Positions 25,023 through 33,504 of a stretch of 64,000 nt of DNA are shown one piece after another (position 1 is the stretch's first letter; each line of letters opens with the position of its first letter). The stretch lies in the NCBI RefSeq assembly GCF_036227125.1, contig NZ_CP109435.1, positions 5,456,001 to 5,520,000 of the forward strand, given 5' to 3'. The stretch is from Streptomyces sp. NBC_01485 (GTDB taxonomy: Bacteria > Actinomycetota > Actinomycetes > Streptomycetales > Streptomycetaceae). Made by a program: the position numbers and the translations under genes. The notes under the pieces were generated by a model. It was given only the letters and a program-made list of their open reading frames with translations. It was not told where the DNA came from and searched no databases.

Positions 25023-26150
25023 ATGGGTCTCACGAGCAACAAAGTGCTGCTGCTGTCAGTGCTGTTCGCCTTACTGCTGTTCGTCGGCACGGTGTGGCTG
25101 TGGCCGCGCCTGGCCCGGCGCGGCTGGCGCGCCGTCAGCGGGCGAGTCGGGCTGCTGCTCGCCACCCAGTTGGCGCTGTTCGCGTCGGTGGGCCTCGCCG
25201 CCAACCAGGCCTTCGGCTTCTACGCCAGTTGGGCGGACCTGTTCGGCAAGGAGACCGACCAGGGTGTGGTCGTCGACCACGCGGCGGGCGGCGGCCCGGC
25301 GGGGCCGCTGCAGGTGGTCGACAAACGGCGCGTGGACGGCGGCGGCAGCGGGCGCCCGCAGTTCGGCGGGCAGGTCCAGAAGGTCGCCATCAACGGACGT
25401 ACGACGCACATCGCCACGCCCGCGTACGTGTACCTGCCGCCTGAGTACTTCGACCCGGCGTACCGCACGCGTACGTTCCCCGCCGCCGTAGTCCTCACGG
25501 GGTATCCCGGTACGTCAGAGGCGCTCGTGGACAAGTTGCACTATCCGGGCACCGCACGGCAGCTCGCCAAGGACGGTCGCATGCAGCCGATGATCCTGGT
25601 GATGATGCGGCCGACGGTGGCGCCGCCGCGGGACACGGAGTGCGTGGACATCCCCGGCGGGCCGCAGACCGAGTCGTTCTTCGCGAAGGACCTGCCGGAC
25701 GCGGTGACGGCCCACTACAGGGTCGGCAAGAAGCCCGGCAGTTGGGGGATCATCGGCGACTCCACGGGCGGCTACTGCGCCCTGAAGCTGGCGATGCACC
25801 ATCCGGAGGTCTACGCGGCCGGTGCGGGACTGTCGGCGTACTACAAGGCGCCGATCGACCCGACCACCGGTGACCTCTTCCACGGGAACAAGACCCTGCG
25901 CAACGAGGCGGATTTGCTCTGGTATCTGAAGAATCGTTCCGCTCCGAACACCTCGCTGCTCGTCACCAGCAGCAAGGTTGGAGAATCCAACTACAAGGCC
26001 ACGATGAAGTTCATAGCGCTGGCGAAGGGCGCGGGCCGGACGAGGATCTCGTCGATCATCCTGGATAGCGGCGGGCACAACTTCAATACCTGGCGGCGGG
26101 AGATCCCGCCGACGCTGGAGTGGATCAGCGGGCGGCTGAGTGGCCGGTGA
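25023..26150 (+). CDS. Membrane-anchored alpha/beta-hydrolase (esterase D / antigen 85-like)
   Basis: A 375-residue protein. Two N-terminal membrane helices (about 6-27 and 40-62) precede an extracytoplasmic hydrolase of the PF00756 esterase family. The nucleophile elbow GDSTGG has Ser247, and the catalytic His is His352 in DSGGHNFNTW. The substrate-side YLPPEYF and GYPGTSE segments are typical. Codon 17 (25071-25073) is TTA, so translation should depend on bldA and the protein may appear late in development. ATG 25023 has AGGA upstream. It is divergent from the MprF-like gene across 211 bases. The substrate is unknown; a lipid, mycolate-like or cell-wall ester is possible. Confidence 0.85.
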   Translation: MGLTSNKVLLLSVLFALLLFVGTVWLWPRLARRGWRAVSGRVGLLLATQLALFASVGLAANQAFGFYASWADLFGKETDQGVVVDHAAGGGPAGPLQVVDKRRVDGGGSGRPQFGGQVQKVAINGRTTHIATPAYVYLPPEYFDPAYRTRTFPAAVVLTGYPGTSEALVDKLHYPGTARQLAKDGRMQPMILVMMRPTVAPPRDTECVDIPGGPQTESFFAKDLPDAVTAHYRVGKKPGSWGIIGDSTGGYCALKLAMHHPEVYAAGAGLSAYYKAPIDPTTGDLFHGNKTLRNEADLLWYLKNRSAPNTSLLVTSSKVGESNYKATMKFIALAKGAGRTRISSIILDSGGHNFNTWRREIPPTLEWISGRLSGR

Positions 26151-26314
26151 CGTCGCCCTTCGGTGCCGTCCGGCGGTCCAGGCCGGAAATGATCTTGCTT
26201 CCCGTCGAATTCAAGGGCAGCTCTGTTTGGTGATGCCCTGTGAAGACTTCGGTATGGCTGTGTTTTTGCGGGGCGGGGCGCCAACATTCGCCTACGCGCG
26301 GTAAGTTTCTGGCC

Positions 26315-27802
26315 ATGCCACGTGGACGTCACCGCCATTCCCCGCCTTTGCACAGGCTGCTGCCTCCCTCGGCGATCGCCGGCGTGTCCCTTGTCTGCGC
26401 CCTCGGCCCCTGGGTGTTCACGGAGCCGATGGTGCTCCGAGGTCTGGCCGCCGCGGCCGCGGCGACGGCGATCGTCGGCGCGGTCGTGATGCGTCACTGG
26501 GACATCCAGGCCGGCAAGCGGGTCGCCGACCTCACGCGCGCGCGTGCCGGTGACGAATGGCACCACGAGGAACGCGTCGCCGAGTTGGAGAGCGACCTCG
26601 AAGAATCGCGGGAGCTGCGCGCCAAACTGGAGCAGCGGCTGCGGTCCAAGCGCACCGAACTGGCCGGCCTGCGCAACGAGCACGCCGCGCTGCTGCGCCG
26701 CTACGCCACCGCGGAGACCGAGCGGGCCAGCGCCCTGGAGGGCCGCCGTCTGCTCGAGATAGAGGCGGTACCTTCGCCCGCACTGCCCGCCGCGCGCGCG
26801 GCGGGCGACGCCGAGTCGACGAAGTCGACCAGGTCGACCGGTGCGGTCGCCAAGCGGGCGATCGAGGCCGGCGCGAGCTCGGACGCCGTCGAGGCGGCGG
26901 CCGAAGCCGAGGAGACGGTGGAGCCGGTGGACTCGGCCGAGGCGGAGCCGAAGGTTCCGGCGGCCTTCTCCCCCGAGGGGTCACGCCTCTTCCTGCGGGC
27001 GCAGGCGGCCCTGGCCCGGTTCGACACCGACGGCGTCAAGGCCTCAGGGAGCGACGGCTCCGCCGAGAAGCAGCCCGCGCAGGCGACTTCCGTGGAGGCC
27101 GGTGCCGCGGCCGGCGGCGAGACGGAGGCCGCGCAGGAGGACGAAGCGCAGGGGAAGCCCGAGGCGGCCGGCGAGCACACGCGCGCGGCCGCCCTGAACC
27201 TGGCTGAGAACCTGGCTGACGAGAACGAGGCGATCGCGGTCGTGGCCACGATCGTGGAGCAGGACGCTCCGGAAGGGGCCCCTGCCCAGGCGAACGACGC
27301 GGATGACGCGGATGACGCGAGCGGCCTGGACGACGCGAACGGCGTGGTCGGCGCGGAGGCCCTGCGGCCCGAGCCGCTCCTGGACCCCGTCCCGGCCGCC
27401 GCCACCGCCACTCCCGGTCCTGCCCCCGCCGCCGAGGTCGGCGCCGCGCTCGTCCGCCGGCCCGCCGCTCCCGTGCAGCGTCCCTCCGGCCACTTCGCCG
27501 TGCCGACCGCCGTGGCCGTCGTACCGGCCGCCGAGCCCGTATGGCGTCCGACGGCCGAGGGCGGGTTCGACTTCTTCGGTACGCAGAGCGAGTCGGCGCT
27601 CGACGCGCTGGAGGCGGTGCAGAACGAGGACCTCGCCGACGTCGTCGGTCAGGAGGCCCTCGCGCTGCACAAGGCCGAGTCCGAGGCGAAGTTCAAGCGG
27701 GTGGACGAGGCGTCGCGCGGAGTGGGCCAGGTCATCGACCTGACCGCCCACGACGAGACCGCGCAGATCGACCTCCAGAGCCTGCGCAGCGCCGTCTCCT
27801 GA
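26315..27802 (+). CDS. Membrane-anchored coiled-coil protein of unknown function
   Basis: A 495-residue protein. A short basic N-terminus, two hydrophobic helices (about 19-36 and 42-60), then a coiled coil rich in Glu/Arg/Leu (about 75-150, HEERVAELESDLEESRELRAKLEQ) lead into some 250 residues of Ala/Glu/Asp-rich low complexity and a conserved-looking C-terminal segment (GGFDFFGTQSESALDALE ... VIDLTAHDE). There is no ribosome binding site; TAAGTT ends seven bases before the ATG, so a leaderless mRNA is likely. Its place near folate genes and its architecture recall the alanine-rich membrane protein next to DUF3180 in mycobacteria (DUF6779), but that link is only a guess. Confidence 0.65.
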   Translation: MPRGRHRHSPPLHRLLPPSAIAGVSLVCALGPWVFTEPMVLRGLAAAAAATAIVGAVVMRHWDIQAGKRVADLTRARAGDEWHHEERVAELESDLEESRELRAKLEQRLRSKRTELAGLRNEHAALLRRYATAETERASALEGRRLLEIEAVPSPALPAARAAGDAESTKSTRSTGAVAKRAIEAGASSDAVEAAAEAEETVEPVDSAEAEPKVPAAFSPEGSRLFLRAQAALARFDTDGVKASGSDGSAEKQPAQATSVEAGAAAGGETEAAQEDEAQGKPEAAGEHTRAAALNLAENLADENEAIAVVATIVEQDAPEGAPAQANDADDADDASGLDDANGVVGAEALRPEPLLDPVPAAATATPGPAPAAEVGAALVRRPAAPVQRPSGHFAVPTAVAVVPAAEPVWRPTAEGGFDFFGTQSESALDALEAVQNEDLADVVGQEALALHKAESEAKFKRVDEASRGVGQVIDLTAHDETAQIDLQSLRSAVS

Positions 27803-27837
27803 GACCGCTGACACCGCCCCGCCCCACGGCGGCAGGC

Positions 27838-29256
27838 CTACTGAGCCATCCACCGGTCGGGCCGGGCGTCCCGGCGCCCGGTCCGTGACCGCTCGGCCTG
27901 GCCGAGGAGCAGCTCCGCGGCCTCCTGCGCGTCCCGCAGCCGGGCTGTGACGGTCTTGTCGGCCCCCGTGTCCACATGGACCTCCGCGAGGTCCCAGAGG
28001 CGCTGCCAGGGCCCTTGCCGCAGCCGCACGCTCTGCACCTTCGCGTGCGGCACGAGCGTCAGGTTGCGGCGCAGCAGTCCGTGCCGGGCGGCGAACACGG
28101 TGTCCGTGACGGCGATCCCGTAGCCCCGCCACCACACCGGCACGCACCGTCCGGCCCGGCGTGGCGGGCGCGACAGCGAGGCCTCGGCCGGGACGCTCAC
28201 CCCGGGCAGCACGCGCGCGATGACGGCCTCCGCGGCCTCGCGCGGGGCGACCGGCACGAGCACGGAGTTGGCCGACCCGGCCACGTCCAGCTCGACGCGC
28301 ACCCAGCCGAGCCGCCGCCACAGCAGCGGCCGGACGATTCTTACGGTCTGCACGCGTCCGGGCGGGACCGTCTCGTGCGTACGGTCCAGCAGCCCGTGGT
28401 CGATCCGCAGTCCGTCCGGCGACTCGCCGACCGTCCAGTCGTACTCGCCGACGAACCGTCCCACGCTGCTCGCGCCCGCCGCGCCGAGCAGCGGCACGCC
28501 GGTCGCCAGGACCGTCCACACGCTGTGGGTGGCCAGCCACAGCACCGGCGGCACGACGAGCGCGGCGGCGAGCGCGCCCCAGGTCGCGCCGGTCAGGGCC
28601 ACCGCGATCGCCAGCTTGCGCGCCGGCACACGCAGCAGCTCGCGCGCGGGCGCCTCACCCACTTCGTGCGCCGTCTCCGGGGCGAAGCCCGCCGCCCGCG
28701 CGAGCAGCTCCGCGCGCAGTACGCGGGCCTCTTCCTCGCCCAGGAAGGCGAGTTCGTCCTTCTTGTCGGCGCCGACCACGTCGAGCCGGAGTTTCGCGAC
28801 GCCCGCGATCCGCGCGAGCAGCGGCTGACTGACGTCGATCGCCTGGATGCGTTCCAGCCGGATGTGCGCGGTGCGCTTGAACAGCAGGCCGGTCCGGATG
28901 CGCAGTTCGCTGTCCGTCACCGCGAAGTGGGTGAACCACCAGGTCAGAAAGCCGTAGAGGGAGGCCGCGGGGACGAGCACGGCGAGCGCGATCAGCAGCG
29001 TCGTGGTGGTCAGCCGGGTCAACTGCGCCTGCGCCTGGTTCGGGTCGTGCACCGCCCACCCGGCGAGGACCGCGACCGGCGCCCACGCCCGCCGGAACGG
29101 CGTGACGGGGTGCAGCCGGCGCTCGGTGAGCTCGATGGCCCCGGCGGCCCCTGTGGCTTGGGTGACGGGCCGTTGTGGGCGGGTGTCGGGTACGCCGTGC
29201 GCGTTCGCCGCGCCTGGCACGTCCGGTACGCCGTCCTCTACGCCCGGCGTCGTCAC
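27838..29256 (-). CDS. Bacterial PH-domain (bPH2, YdbT-like) membrane protein
   Basis: A 472-residue membrane protein with repeated bacterial pleckstrin-homology-like (DUF304/bPH2) domains. Each copy has the pattern LRIRTGLLFKRTAHIRLERIQAI, DGLRIDHGLLDRTHETVPPGRVQ or FAARHGLLRRNLTLVPHAKVQS, giving three copies separated by pairs of membrane helices. This is the YdbT/YdbS architecture of Bacillus, linked to envelope stress and protein secretion stress. The GTG at 29256 overlaps the stop of the shorter PH protein (GTGA), so the two are translated as a pair. Confidence 0.8.
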   Translation of the reverse strand: MTTPGVEDGVPDVPGAANAHGVPDTRPQRPVTQATGAAGAIELTERRLHPVTPFRRAWAPVAVLAGWAVHDPNQAQAQLTRLTTTTLLIALAVLVPAASLYGFLTWWFTHFAVTDSELRIRTGLLFKRTAHIRLERIQAIDVSQPLLARIAGVAKLRLDVVGADKKDELAFLGEEEARVLRAELLARAAGFAPETAHEVGEAPARELLRVPARKLAIAVALTGATWGALAAALVVPPVLWLATHSVWTVLATGVPLLGAAGASSVGRFVGEYDWTVGESPDGLRIDHGLLDRTHETVPPGRVQTVRIVRPLLWRRLGWVRVELDVAGSANSVLVPVAPREAAEAVIARVLPGVSVPAEASLSRPPRRAGRCVPVWWRGYGIAVTDTVFAARHGLLRRNLTLVPHAKVQSVRLRQGPWQRLWDLAEVHVDTGADKTVTARLRDAQEAAELLLGQAERSRTGRRDARPDRWMAQ

Positions 29257-29765
29257 AGCCCCGCCGATCGGGCCTCGCCGAGCTCGGTGAGCCGGTCGCG
29301 CAGCCGTTCCGCCTCGGCCGGGTCCAGGCCCGGGATGGTCGCGTCGGTCGCGGCGGCCGCGGTGTGCAGTTGGACGCTGGCCAGCCCGAAGTGCCGCTCG
29401 ACGGGACCGGAGGTGACCTCCACGAGCTGCATGCGTCCGTACGGCACGACGGTCTCCTCGCGCCACAGCACGCCCCGGCTGATCAGCAGGTCGTCGGCCC
29501 GCTCGGCGTACCGCCAGGAGCGCCAGTTGCGGCCGAGCAGCACCCAGCCCCAGCCGATGCCGGCCAGTGGCAGCAAGGCGAACGCCGCCCACGCGGGGCC
29601 GACGAGCAGGCCGAGCAGCAGCCCGGTGCCGACGGCCGCCAGCCCCAGCCACACCACCAGCAACAGCCGCCGCATCCGCAGCAGTCCCGGCGGCAGCCCG
29701 GTCCACACGGGTCCGGCCGGTCCGGTGTCCGTCGTCTCCACGCCCCCAGGGCTCCCCGTTTTCAT
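29253..29765 (-). CDS. Short bacterial PH-domain membrane protein (YdbS-like)
   Basis: A 170-residue protein with two membrane helices (about 33-52 and 55-76), then one bPH2 domain (DDLLISRGVLWREETVVPYGRMQLVEVTSGPVERHFGLASVQL). It is the smaller partner of the following three-domain protein and overlaps it by four bases. The ATG has no ribosome binding site; TACGCT stands exactly six bases upstream, which suggests a leaderless mRNA. The promoter shares a 32-base gap with divergent nuoD2. Confidence 0.8.
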   Translation of the reverse strand: MKTGSPGGVETTDTGPAGPVWTGLPPGLLRMRRLLLVVWLGLAAVGTGLLLGLLVGPAWAAFALLPLAGIGWGWVLLGRNWRSWRYAERADDLLISRGVLWREETVVPYGRMQLVEVTSGPVERHFGLASVQLHTAAAATDATIPGLDPAEAERLRDRLTELGEARSAGL

Positions 29766-29797
29766 ACGGTCAGCGTACGTAGGGGAGACTGGTGCGC
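29766..29797. promoter_or_regulatory. Very short divergent promoter region, PH-domain genes / nuoD2
   Basis: Only 32 bases separate the start codons of two divergent genes. They contain the leftward -10 (TACGCT read on the minus strand, 29772-29777) and the rightward ribosome binding site AGGGGAG (29781-29787). The -35 of each promoter must lie inside the other gene, so the two transcripts may interfere. Confidence 0.6.
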
Positions 29798-30949
29798 ATG
29801 ACTCCTATGACGGAGACCACGGTCGGGATCGGCGGTGCCGCGGAGAGCACCGACATGGTGCTCAACATCGGCCCCCAGCATCCCTCCACGCACGGTGTGC
29901 TGCGGCTGCGGCTCGTGCTGGACGGCGAGCGCATCCGGCACGCGGAGCCCGTGATCGGCTACATGCACCGCGGCGCGGAGAAGCTGTTCGAGGCGCGCGA
30001 CTACCGCCAGATCATCATGCTGGCCAACCGGCACGACTGGCTGTCGGCGTTCTCGAACGAGCTGGGCGTGGTCCTCGCGGTGGAGCGGATGCTCGGCATG
30101 GAGGTGCCCCCGCGCGCGGTGTGGACGCGCACGCTGCTCGCCGAGCTGAACCGGGTGCTGAACCACCTGATGTTCCTGGGGTCGTATCCGCTGGAGCTGG
30201 GCGGCATCACGCCGGTCTTCTACGCCTTCCGTGAGCGCGAAGTGCTCCAGAACGTCATGGAGGAGGTCTCCGGCGGGCGCATGCACTACATGTTCAACCG
30301 CGTGGGCGGCCTCAAGGAGGACCTGCCGGCAGGCTGGGCCTCACGCGCGCGTGGCGCCGTCGCCGCCGTGCGGTCCCGTATGGACGTCTTCGACGACCTC
30401 GTGCTCGGCAACGAGATCTTCCGGGGGCGCACGCGGGACGTGGGTGTCCTCGCGCCGGAGCACGTGCACGCGTACGGCGTGAGCGGGCCCGTCGCGCGCG
30501 CCTCGGGCGTCGACTTCGACCTGCGCCGCGACGAGCCCTACCTCGCCTACGGGGAACTGCAGGACACCCTCAAGGTGGTGCAGCGGACCGAGGGCGACTG
30601 CCTCGCGCGCTTCGAGTGCCTCCTGGAGCAGACGCACAACGCGCTCGACCTCGCGGACGCCTGCCTGGACCGGCTCGCCGACCTGCCGCCCGGCCCGATC
30701 AACCAGCGGCTCCCGAAGGTCCTCAAGGCGCCCGAGGGGCACACGTACGCGTGGACCGAGAACCCCCTCGGCATCAACGGCTACTACCTCGTCAGCAAGG
30801 GCGAGAAGACCCCGTACCGGCTGAAGCTGCGCTCGGCGTCGTACAACAACATCCAGGTGCTCACCGAACTGCTGCCGGGCACGCTGGTCGCGGACATGGT
30901 GGCGATCCTGGGGTCGATGTTCTTCGTGGTGGGAGACATCGACAAGTGA
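29798..30949 (+). CDS. nuoD2: Orphan NADH-quinone oxidoreductase subunit D (49-kDa subunit paralogue)
   Basis: A 383-residue NuoD/NDUFS2-like protein, a little shorter than NuoD of a full complex (about 440). Landmarks: MVLNIGPQHPSTHGVLRL, the quinone-site region IGYMHRGAEKLFE with Arg58, NRVLNHLMFLGS, SGGRMHYMFNRVGG, and the C-terminal DMVAILGSMFFVVGDIDK. NuoD forms the quinone-reduction chamber with NuoB. No other nuo gene is nearby, so this is a stand-alone paralogue as in other Streptomyces. ATG 29798 has AGGGGAG 10 bases upstream. The convergent next gene is a MidA-type methyltransferase, the family that dimethylates the Arg in this HRG motif in mitochondria. Confidence 0.9.
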   Translation: MTPMTETTVGIGGAAESTDMVLNIGPQHPSTHGVLRLRLVLDGERIRHAEPVIGYMHRGAEKLFEARDYRQIIMLANRHDWLSAFSNELGVVLAVERMLGMEVPPRAVWTRTLLAELNRVLNHLMFLGSYPLELGGITPVFYAFREREVLQNVMEEVSGGRMHYMFNRVGGLKEDLPAGWASRARGAVAAVRSRMDVFDDLVLGNEIFRGRTRDVGVLAPEHVHAYGVSGPVARASGVDFDLRRDEPYLAYGELQDTLKVVQRTEGDCLARFECLLEQTHNALDLADACLDRLADLPPGPINQRLPKVLKAPEGHTYAWTENPLGINGYYLVSKGEKTPYRLKLRSASYNNIQVLTELLPGTLVADMVAILGSMFFVVGDIDK

Positions 30950-31011
30950 CCGTCAAACGACCGTCAAGTGGCTGACACGTGATCGACAAGTAGGGGCTGT
31001 TCGGGCCTGCC

Positions 31012-32076
31012 CTAAAGGAGTGGGTCCGGAATTCCAACCGACTGGAGCAGCCACCCGAAGTCGCCCAGGCCGCCCGGTGCGGTGAGCTCGGCGGCCTCGC
31101 CGGCGCTCGCGAGGGCGCGCACGTACGCGGCGGGGTCCGTGGAGGCGAGCGCGAGCGGGGGGCGTGCGCCGGCGATGCCCAGGGCGCGCAGCGCGGCGCG
31201 TTGGGTGAGCAAGCGGACGCAGGCGCCCCTGTCCCCCTCCCTCCCCCTCTTCCCCGCCTCCGCGCACGCGTCCAGTGCGACATGGGCCGTGATGTCGCAG
31301 GAACCGTCCGGCACGGGTGCCGTCTCGCGGCCCTCCCGGAAGCCGGTGAGCGTCCCGAACGGGGGGCGTGCGTCCGTGGTGTGCGCGTAGTCCACGGCCA
31401 CCGCGAGTCCGCGTACGACGCATGCGACGGCGGACGCCCACGCCGTGTCCCGGGGCAGCCCGATCTCAGCCCGCAGCCCCTCCTCGCCCGCCGGCGGCCA
31501 CCATCGGGCGAGCCACTCCGCGTCCGCGCCGGACACCGGCTGCCCGAGGCGCTCGACCCCGTCCTCCCGGACGAGCACCAGCCGCGCCACCCCGGCGGAG
31601 TCGACCTCGGCGACCTCCACGGGCACGTTGTCCAGCCACTCGTTGGCGAACAGCAGCCCGGTGACCTGTCCCGGGGGCTCGGACAGCCACTCGATCCGGT
31701 GAGCGAGTCCCTCGGGGCGGCCGGCGACTTCGACGGCGTACGCGCGCGTGCGTGCGGCCACGTCGGCGGGGAGCGCGGCCAGCACCGCGGTGACCAGTTC
31801 GCCCCGGCCGGCCGCCATGTCGACGAAGTCGAGCGACGCGGGACGGCCCAGCGCCTCGTCGACCCGGCACAGCAGCCTGGCCACCGCCCCGGCGAAGAGC
31901 GGCGAGGCGTGCACGGACGTACGGAAGTGCCCCGCCGGGCCCTCGGGCCGCCGGTAGAACCCGCCCGTGCCGCCCGTGCCGCTTGTTCCGGCCGTTCCGC
32001 CCGTGCCGTACAGGGCGGCCTGCGTCGCCGCCCGCCAACCGCGCCACTCGCCCGGGCCCGTCACCTCGTCCACCAC
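31012..32076 (-). CDS. SAM-dependent methyltransferase, MidA/NDUFAF7 family (DUF185)
   Basis: A 354-residue protein. MidA-family landmarks in order: GHFRTSVHASPLFAGAVARLL, the SAM motif FVDMAAGRGELVTAVLAAL, FANEWLDNVPVEV, VAVDYAHTTDARP and CDITAHVALDA. In animals and fungi-like protists NDUFAF7/MidA methylates an arginine of the 49-kDa complex I subunit, needed for assembly. Here it faces the orphan nuoD2 tail to tail with a 62-base gap, so nuoD2 is a plausible substrate. Residues 23-41 are a Gly/Thr-rich insert encoded by 9-base repeats. The start is GTG 32076, with GTG 32073 possible; both follow GAGGT. Confidence 0.75.
   Translation of the reverse strand: MVDEVTGPGEWRGWRAATQAALYGTGGTAGTSGTGGTGGFYRRPEGPAGHFRTSVHASPLFAGAVARLLCRVDEALGRPASLDFVDMAAGRGELVTAVLAALPADVAARTRAYAVEVAGRPEGLAHRIEWLSEPPGQVTGLLFANEWLDNVPVEVAEVDSAGVARLVLVREDGVERLGQPVSGADAEWLARWWPPAGEEGLRAEIGLPRDTAWASAVACVVRGLAVAVDYAHTTDARPPFGTLTGFREGRETAPVPDGSCDITAHVALDACAEAGKRGREGDRGACVRLLTQRAALRALGIAGARPPLALASTDPAAYVRALASAGEAAELTAPGGLGDFGWLLQSVGIPDPLL
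31961..32008 (-). repeat. 9-base repeats encoding a Gly/Thr stretch
   Basis: Imperfect 9-base units of the type (t/g)ccgcccgtg code for repeated Gly-Thr-Gly on the minus strand, near the N-terminus of the MidA-like protein. They are a likely length-variable microsatellite. Confidence 0.6.
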
Positions 32077-32214
32077 CCGGTCACCTCGTTCACCACCGGG
32101 CCAGACTAGGCGTACAGGTGATCACGGCATCCACCTTGCGGAGTACGCGCGCCCGGACCGGATCGGCCCTCCGGTTGACCCCGGCACGCATCCGGCTTCC
32201 CTACGCTGGGTTAC

Positions 32215-33420
32215 GTGCAGCGTCTCTATGACTTCCTCCGCAGAAACCCGACCGGGGTGGACGGCTTCTGGGCCCTCGTCCTGTTCGGGATCTCTGTCGT
32301 GGCCGGAACCTCCGGCCAGGTGCAGCGCGGGGGCACCGACTCCATGGCGCTGTACGTGCCCGTCGTGTTCCTGTTGTGCCTGGTGATCGCGCTGCGCCGG
32401 CGCATGCCGGAGAAGATGCTGCTGCTGGGCGCCGCGCTGGGGCTGGCGCAGCTCGTGCTGGACGTCGCGACGACGGCCGCCGACTTCGCCCTGCTGGTGA
32501 TCGTGTACACGGTCGCCGCCACCGGCGCCCGCTGGGCCTCCCGGCTGGCGCTCGGCATGGGCCTGTGCGCTGCGACCGTCGCCCAACTGCGCTGGCCGCA
32601 CGAGGACTCGAACGTGCCGGCCGCCGTCGCGACCGTCGTCTTCCTGACGGTGCCGTTCGTCCTCGCGTGGGTGCTCGGCGACTCCGTGCGCACCCGTAGG
32701 GCGTACTTCGCCCAGTTGGAGGAGCGCGCGGCCCGTCTGGAGAAGGAGCGCGAGGCGCAGGCGAAGGTCGCGGTCGCCGCCGAGCGCGCCCGCATCGCGC
32801 GCGAGCTGCACGACGTCGTCGCGCACAACGTGTCGGTGATGGTGGTGCAGGCCGATGGCGCCGCCTATGTGCTCGACGCCGCGCCCGACCAGGCGAAGAA
32901 GGCCCTGGAGACGATCTCCTCCACCGGCCGCCAGGCCCTCGCCGAGATGCGCCGCCTGCTGGGCGTGCTGCGCACCGGCGAGCATCAGGAGGGCGGTGAG
33001 TACGTGCCGCAGCCGGACGTCGAGCAGATCGAGGACCTCGTCGAGCAGTGCCGAGGTTCGGGCCTGCCGGTGGACTTCAAGGTCGAGGGCACGGCCCGGC
33101 CGCTGCCCAGCGGCGTCGAGCTGACGGCGTACCGCATCGTCCAGGAGGCGCTGACGAACACGCGCAAGCACGGCGGACCGAACGCGGGCGCGAGCGTGCG
33201 CCTGGTCTACTTCGACGACGGCCTCGGCCTGCTCGTCGAGGACGACGGCAAGGGCGCCCCGCACGAGCTGTACGAGGAGGGCGGCGCCGACGGCGCGGGC
33301 CACGGCCTGATCGGTATGCGCGAGCGGGTCGGCATGGTGGGCGGCACCCTGGACGCGGGCCCGCGGCCCGGCGGAGGATTCCGCATCAGCGCCCTGCTCC
33401 CGCTCAAACCCGCGCATTGA
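32215..33420 (+). CDS. Two-component sensor histidine kinase (NarL-family, HisKA_3)
   Basis: A 401-residue kinase. Five or so membrane helices (about 20-160) with almost no extracellular loop come first, then a cytoplasmic coiled coil and the HisKA_3 phosphoacceptor His199 in RELHDVVAHNVSVMVV. A HATPase_c domain follows, with N box QEALTNTRKHGG and G boxes DDGKGAP and GHGLIGMRERV. It is paired with the response regulator 84 bases downstream. The GTG start has TACGCT seven bases before it and no ribosome binding site, which suggests a leaderless mRNA. Sensing is probably within the membrane; the signal is unknown. Confidence 0.9.
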   Translation: MQRLYDFLRRNPTGVDGFWALVLFGISVVAGTSGQVQRGGTDSMALYVPVVFLLCLVIALRRRMPEKMLLLGAALGLAQLVLDVATTAADFALLVIVYTVAATGARWASRLALGMGLCAATVAQLRWPHEDSNVPAAVATVVFLTVPFVLAWVLGDSVRTRRAYFAQLEERAARLEKEREAQAKVAVAAERARIARELHDVVAHNVSVMVVQADGAAYVLDAAPDQAKKALETISSTGRQALAEMRRLLGVLRTGEHQEGGEYVPQPDVEQIEDLVEQCRGSGLPVDFKVEGTARPLPSGVELTAYRIVQEALTNTRKHGGPNAGASVRLVYFDDGLGLLVEDDGKGAPHELYEEGGADGAGHGLIGMRERVGMVGGTLDAGPRPGGGFRISALLPLKPAH

Positions 33421-33504
33421 CGCCCACGCACGCCCCCTGTTGACACCTGTCACGCCCCCCCCCGCACAGCCAGGACCCACGGAAAACCCATGGAAGAGGA
33501 CCTC

